Shown: positions 61,512 to 64,000 of the stretch, one piece after another
Layout of the letters: each line of letters starts with the position of its first letter
Numbering within the stretch: the stretch's first letter is position 1
DNA from: an uncultured Clostridium sp.
Lineage (GTDB): Bacteria; Bacillota; Clostridia; Oscillospirales; Acutalibacteraceae
Assembly: GCA_934717555.1 (NCBI GenBank)
Contig: CAKUYY010000005.1
Coordinates: 3,711-67,710, forward strand
Reading direction: 5' to 3'
Length of the DNA: 64,000 nt
The notes under the pieces: model-generated
Seen by the model: only the letters and a program-made list of their open reading frames with translations
Told to the model about the DNA's origin: nothing
Databases searched by the model: none
Position numbers and translations under genes: made by a program

Positions 61512-62960
61512 TTACCATGAAATTTTCAAATAATGTTCCAAGCCCACACATTTAAGATGGGAAATCCCTGTATTTGCAATCCATGTTGTATCCACACAGC
61601 CATAAACACTATTAGAAAACGTACTGCCTGAACTGGTGTCCAAAAAGATTTCTATCTCATGGATTCCCATAGCCTGGGCATTTAAAATAGCCTGGTTTAC
61701 TTTAGTTCCCACAGATTCCCCCGGCCCTATAAAAGCCCATGCCATAGTATGGTAACTTTCCGCTGTAGAAATACAGCTAGGCAATACAAAATTAGAAAGT
61801 TCCGATTGATTTCCCGCTCCCGCCTGGGCGTAGAAAGAACGGTTTCTTCCCGGTATGCTTTGGATCTCCTGGCTTGTCAGATTAAAATAATCGTAAGAAA
61901 TGCGCTGGACCCCATCGCTGTAAATGGGATCATCCCAGGTAGCGTCCATCTGATACCAATTGCCATTGATACACACCGCGTTCCACATATGGTCTACCAT
62001 ATTTCCGCTGGCGTCAATCGCTGTCCCCCGCTGCAGCACACATTCCAGCCCCACTTGTGTACATAAATATTGCACTGCCCGGGCGTACCCTTCGCACACG
62101 GCGGAACCGCCCACCAAGGCGCCGTATATATTATAGGCGTCAGAATCCACATTACTGGGAGAGGCGCCTCCATAACCATAGGACACACCAGATATCACAA
62201 AATCATGTACCGCTTTTTCCAACGCCAGGTCACTCATTCCACCCGTCAAACCTCCCAGAAATGAGGACACCCGTTGACGAATTTGTGCCTGCTTCCGTGT
62301 TTTTTCCGCCGGCGTACAGTTATAAGAGCACTCCATATAAACACAATCCTGTTTATTGGTGACATAGGTTTTGGACATCCAGAAATATTCCGGATGGTCA
62401 TTCATCACCGCACTGTAAGCCAGCAGGACATCCGATCTAGTCAGCGTCAGTCCCTGCTGGTTCATATTGCTGGTATTAAAATAAAATTTCGTGGTTCTCA
62501 TATAGGATACCGCCGTGGCAATACAGCGGTAAGCTACTTTCTGGCTTTCGGTGAGGGTTTGATAAGAAGGTTCATAATTTGTAATGGCAGGATAATACCC
62601 CCTGCCTCCTGTCTGATAAGTCACCGTAGCAGATACGCCGGAAGACGATCCATCGGATGAATCTCCGGAAACAGCGCGGTCTGTACCTTCTTCCTCTCCG
62701 CCGGGAGACGCCTGCAAGTCCGGTAGAGATTCCGTTACCTCCTCAGGTTCCAATGTTTCCTGAGAGGATACAGAACTGTCTCTATTCTGCTCTTCAGAAG
62801 AAGATGTATTCCCTTCCTCTTCAGAAGTAACCTGTGAAGAAATAGCGGAACTAGGGTTGCTGGCCCCGTCCCCTGTTGGAATATTTTTGTGACAGCCCGC
62901 AAAACACAGCAACATCGTGATCGCAAGGCACCACGCCACTGCCGTCCGATTTCGATTCAT
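61512..62960 (-). CDS. Lipoprotein with C-terminal transglutaminase-like domain
   Basis: A signal peptide with lipobox LCFAGC (Cys at about 23) is followed by a long Ser/Glu/Gly-rich linker (about 25-110), which would hold the domain away from the membrane. The transglutaminase-like domain carries the catalytic triad: Cys in GGSAVCEGYARA, His in DHMWNAV and Asp in YQMDATWDD. It may act as a protease, a cross-linking enzyme or a peptidoglycan-associated hydrolase outside the cell. The length is 482 residues. It is a single-gene unit ended by a strong hairpin. Confidence 0.88.
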   Translation of the reverse strand: MNRNRTAVAWCLAITMLLCFAGCHKNIPTGDGASNPSSAISSQVTSEEEGNTSSSEEQNRDSSVSSQETLEPEEVTESLPDLQASPGGEEEGTDRAVSGDSSDGSSSGVSATVTYQTGGRGYYPAITNYEPSYQTLTESQKVAYRCIATAVSYMRTTKFYFNTSNMNQQGLTLTRSDVLLAYSAVMNDHPEYFWMSKTYVTNKQDCVYMECSYNCTPAEKTRKQAQIRQRVSSFLGGLTGGMSDLALEKAVHDFVISGVSYGYGGASPSNVDSDAYNIYGALVGGSAVCEGYARAVQYLCTQVGLECVLQRGTAIDASGNMVDHMWNAVCINGNWYQMDATWDDPIYSDGVQRISYDYFNLTSQEIQSIPGRNRSFYAQAGAGNQSELSNFVLPSCISTAESYHTMAWAFIGPGESVGTKVNQAILNAQAMGIHEIEIFLDTSSGSTFSNSVYGCVDTTWIANTGISHLKCVGLEHYLKISW

Positions 62961-63148
62961 GGAGATCCCCCTGCTTTAATAGGATACTTACTTTATTTTT
63001 TATTATAGCATACTCTATATCATATTTGTAAAAAATCATAAAATTTTATTACACACAAAACAGTAATCCATTATATTTTACTTTTCTTTTACAAAAGGCT
63101 ATCCCTATACGGAAAAATTTTTATTGTAGAAAAATTCTTTCCTATAAA

Positions 63149-63196
63149 AAATACCGTTACAGCCCCATCCCTTTGGAATGTCGTGTAACGGTATTT
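63149..63196 (-). terminator. Terminator of the thioesterase gene
   Basis: A 13-bp stem (AAATACCGTTACA with TGTAACGGTATTT) followed by T6 on the minus strand. Confidence 0.82.
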
Positions 63197-63202
63197 CCTA
63201 AA

Positions 63203-63673
63203 TTAATAACCCTGATCCCTGCGTTCTTTTCGCAATGACTGGCGGCGGGCTCCATTTTTAAATTCCGCTTTTTCCTGATCTGTCTCTAAAATCAAGCGTG
63301 GCACCGGAATAGGCCTGTTTTGGTCATCTAGCGCTACAAAAACCAGATAAGCAGTATTCACCAATGTCCTTATCCCCTCCAGGCTTTCCATAAAGGTATC
63401 CACCCGCACTTCCATAGAAGTACGTCCCACATAGGTCATCTTTCCAACCAGTACCACCGTACTGTTGATCACTACCGCGGAACGGAATTGTAAATTATCC
63501 ACACACGCAGTTGTGACTTCCCTTCCAGAATGCCGGCGGGCCACTACCCCGCCGACCGTATCAATCCACTGCATCAAAGCCCCGCCAAATAAGCGCTTAT
63601 TCCCATTGATATGGGTATTTCGTACCAACTGTACTTGTTCTGTCCTGGATTCCCGAACAGTTTTTGCCTGCAT
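63203..63673 (-). CDS. Acyl-CoA thioesterase (hotdog fold, YciA/BFIT-like)
   Basis: Single hotdog-domain acyl-CoA hydrolase of 156 residues. The family motif NGNKRLFGGALMQWIDTVGG (20 residues) contains the catalytic-type Asp, and VTTACVDNLQFRSAV and GKMTYVGRTSMEV follow. The natural acyl-CoA is unknown. AAGGAGGT precedes the start at the expected distance. Confidence 0.9.
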   Translation of the reverse strand: MQAKTVRESRTEQVQLVRNTHINGNKRLFGGALMQWIDTVGGVVARRHSGREVTTACVDNLQFRSAVVINSTVVLVGKMTYVGRTSMEVRVDTFMESLEGIRTLVNTAYLVFVALDDQNRPIPVPRLILETDQEKAEFKNGARRQSLRKERRDQGY

Positions 63674-63701
63674 CCAATAACCTCCTTTTAAAAATCAGAA
63701 A

Positions 63702-63726
63702 GAGCTGGAACCCCCTGTTCCAACTC
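63702..63726 (-). terminator. Terminator of the gene entering from the right edge
   Basis: A 10-bp stem (GAGCTGGAAC with GTTCCAACTC, one G-U) followed by a T-rich run on the minus strand. Confidence 0.65.
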
Positions 63727-63878
63727 CTTCCAATTTCAAATATGTTTAATTTCTGTTGATGCCTTACAAATGTAACACATCTATGTGACCCAAAAAGGTA
63801 CTTCGTCGTTTTATGGATAAGAATAGAAACAGGATCTCTTCTTATCCTCAACTTTACCAGACCAGGTTTCTATTTTTA

Positions 63879-64000
63879 TTATTCCATCTTGATCCTGGAA
63901 AATCCATGTTGCTCCAGATTTTCGGTAATGGTTCTCTGATCCGCATTTTTAAGCAACTTGTCCCTGTTTTTCACGATCCTCTGGTGGGACAGAATGGAAG
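63879..64000 (-). CDS. C-terminal end of an unidentified gene (5' part beyond the window)
   Basis: The minus-strand frame enters at the right edge and ends at 63879-63881. The last residues read LSHQRIVKNRDKLLKNADQ (19 shown) and finish GFSRIKME. It is strongly basic and helical in character. Forty codons are too few to name a family. Confidence 0.6.
   Translation of the reverse strand, partial: SILSHQRIVKNRDKLLKNADQRTITENLEQHGFSRIKME

Noticed and set aside
1..64000. CRISPR array, complete insertion sequence or replication origin
   Set aside because: No regularly spaced repeats, transposase gene with terminal repeats, or DnaA-box cluster was seen.

Overview
The window looks like a chromosomal segment of a spore-forming anaerobic Clostridium-class Firmicute (Oscillospiraceae/Ruminococcaceae type, inferred from gene content, not placed to genus). 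It has both dipicolinate synthase subunits, a SigH-like sigma factor, a Cys-rich clostridial micropeptide, ThyX instead of ThyA, a two-gene SufC/SufB-type Fe-S system, a Cys-type sulfatase, T-box leaders before alaS and leuA, and many short minus-strand operons closed by strong hairpins. Most housekeeping genes are intact and densely packed.

Positions 1-6.6 kb hold an accessory defence-type operon on the minus strand, driven by a near-consensus promoter at 6614-6642. In order of transcription it encodes a divergent methyltransferase fused to a specificity (TRD) domain, an ADP-ribosylglycohydrolase fused to a complete HsdM, a second HsdM, and an HsdS that runs off the left edge. No HsdR is visible here. 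The operon is the most unusual part of the window. Positions 6.6-8.0 kb hold small ORFs, hairpins and debris that look like a decayed integrative element. A base-repair pair (alkA-ogt), a stop-riddled gene fragment and a frameshifted AraC regulator fill 8.0-10.4 kb, and a tRNA-Leu(GAG) gene at 10.87-10.95 kb marks the right end of the variable zone.

From 11 to 34.5 kb the minus strand carries core genes: rnmV-holA-comEC, a phosphoribosyltransferase, a HIT protein, alaS with its T-box leader, crcB, a class B PBP, a U32 peptidase, mltG, a folate/DJ-1 pair, the thyX-tmk-DUF2156-GNAT operon, a 25-cysteine protein, rqcH, nif3-trmK, and two small metal-binding proteins. A tRNA-like remnant lies beside a sigma factor gene.

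From 35 to 50 kb come comM (plus strand), a MATE pump, a NuoE-like thioredoxin ferredoxin, rlmH-walJ, murA, a RluA synthase with recQ, leuA behind a T-box (plus strand), yjbQ, sfsA and acetyltransferases. A possible small RNA lies at about 50.5-50.66 kb.

From 50.7 to 64 kb lie a PP-loop ATPase with a ClC channel, lgt, two small membrane proteins, dpaA-dpaB, murC and a sulfatase (plus strand), the smsC-smsB Fe-S pair, a lipoprotein with a transglutaminase domain, a hotdog thioesterase, and the end of one more gene. Start sites given below were often moved downstream of the longest reading frame to sit 5-10 nt after a GGAGG-type site.
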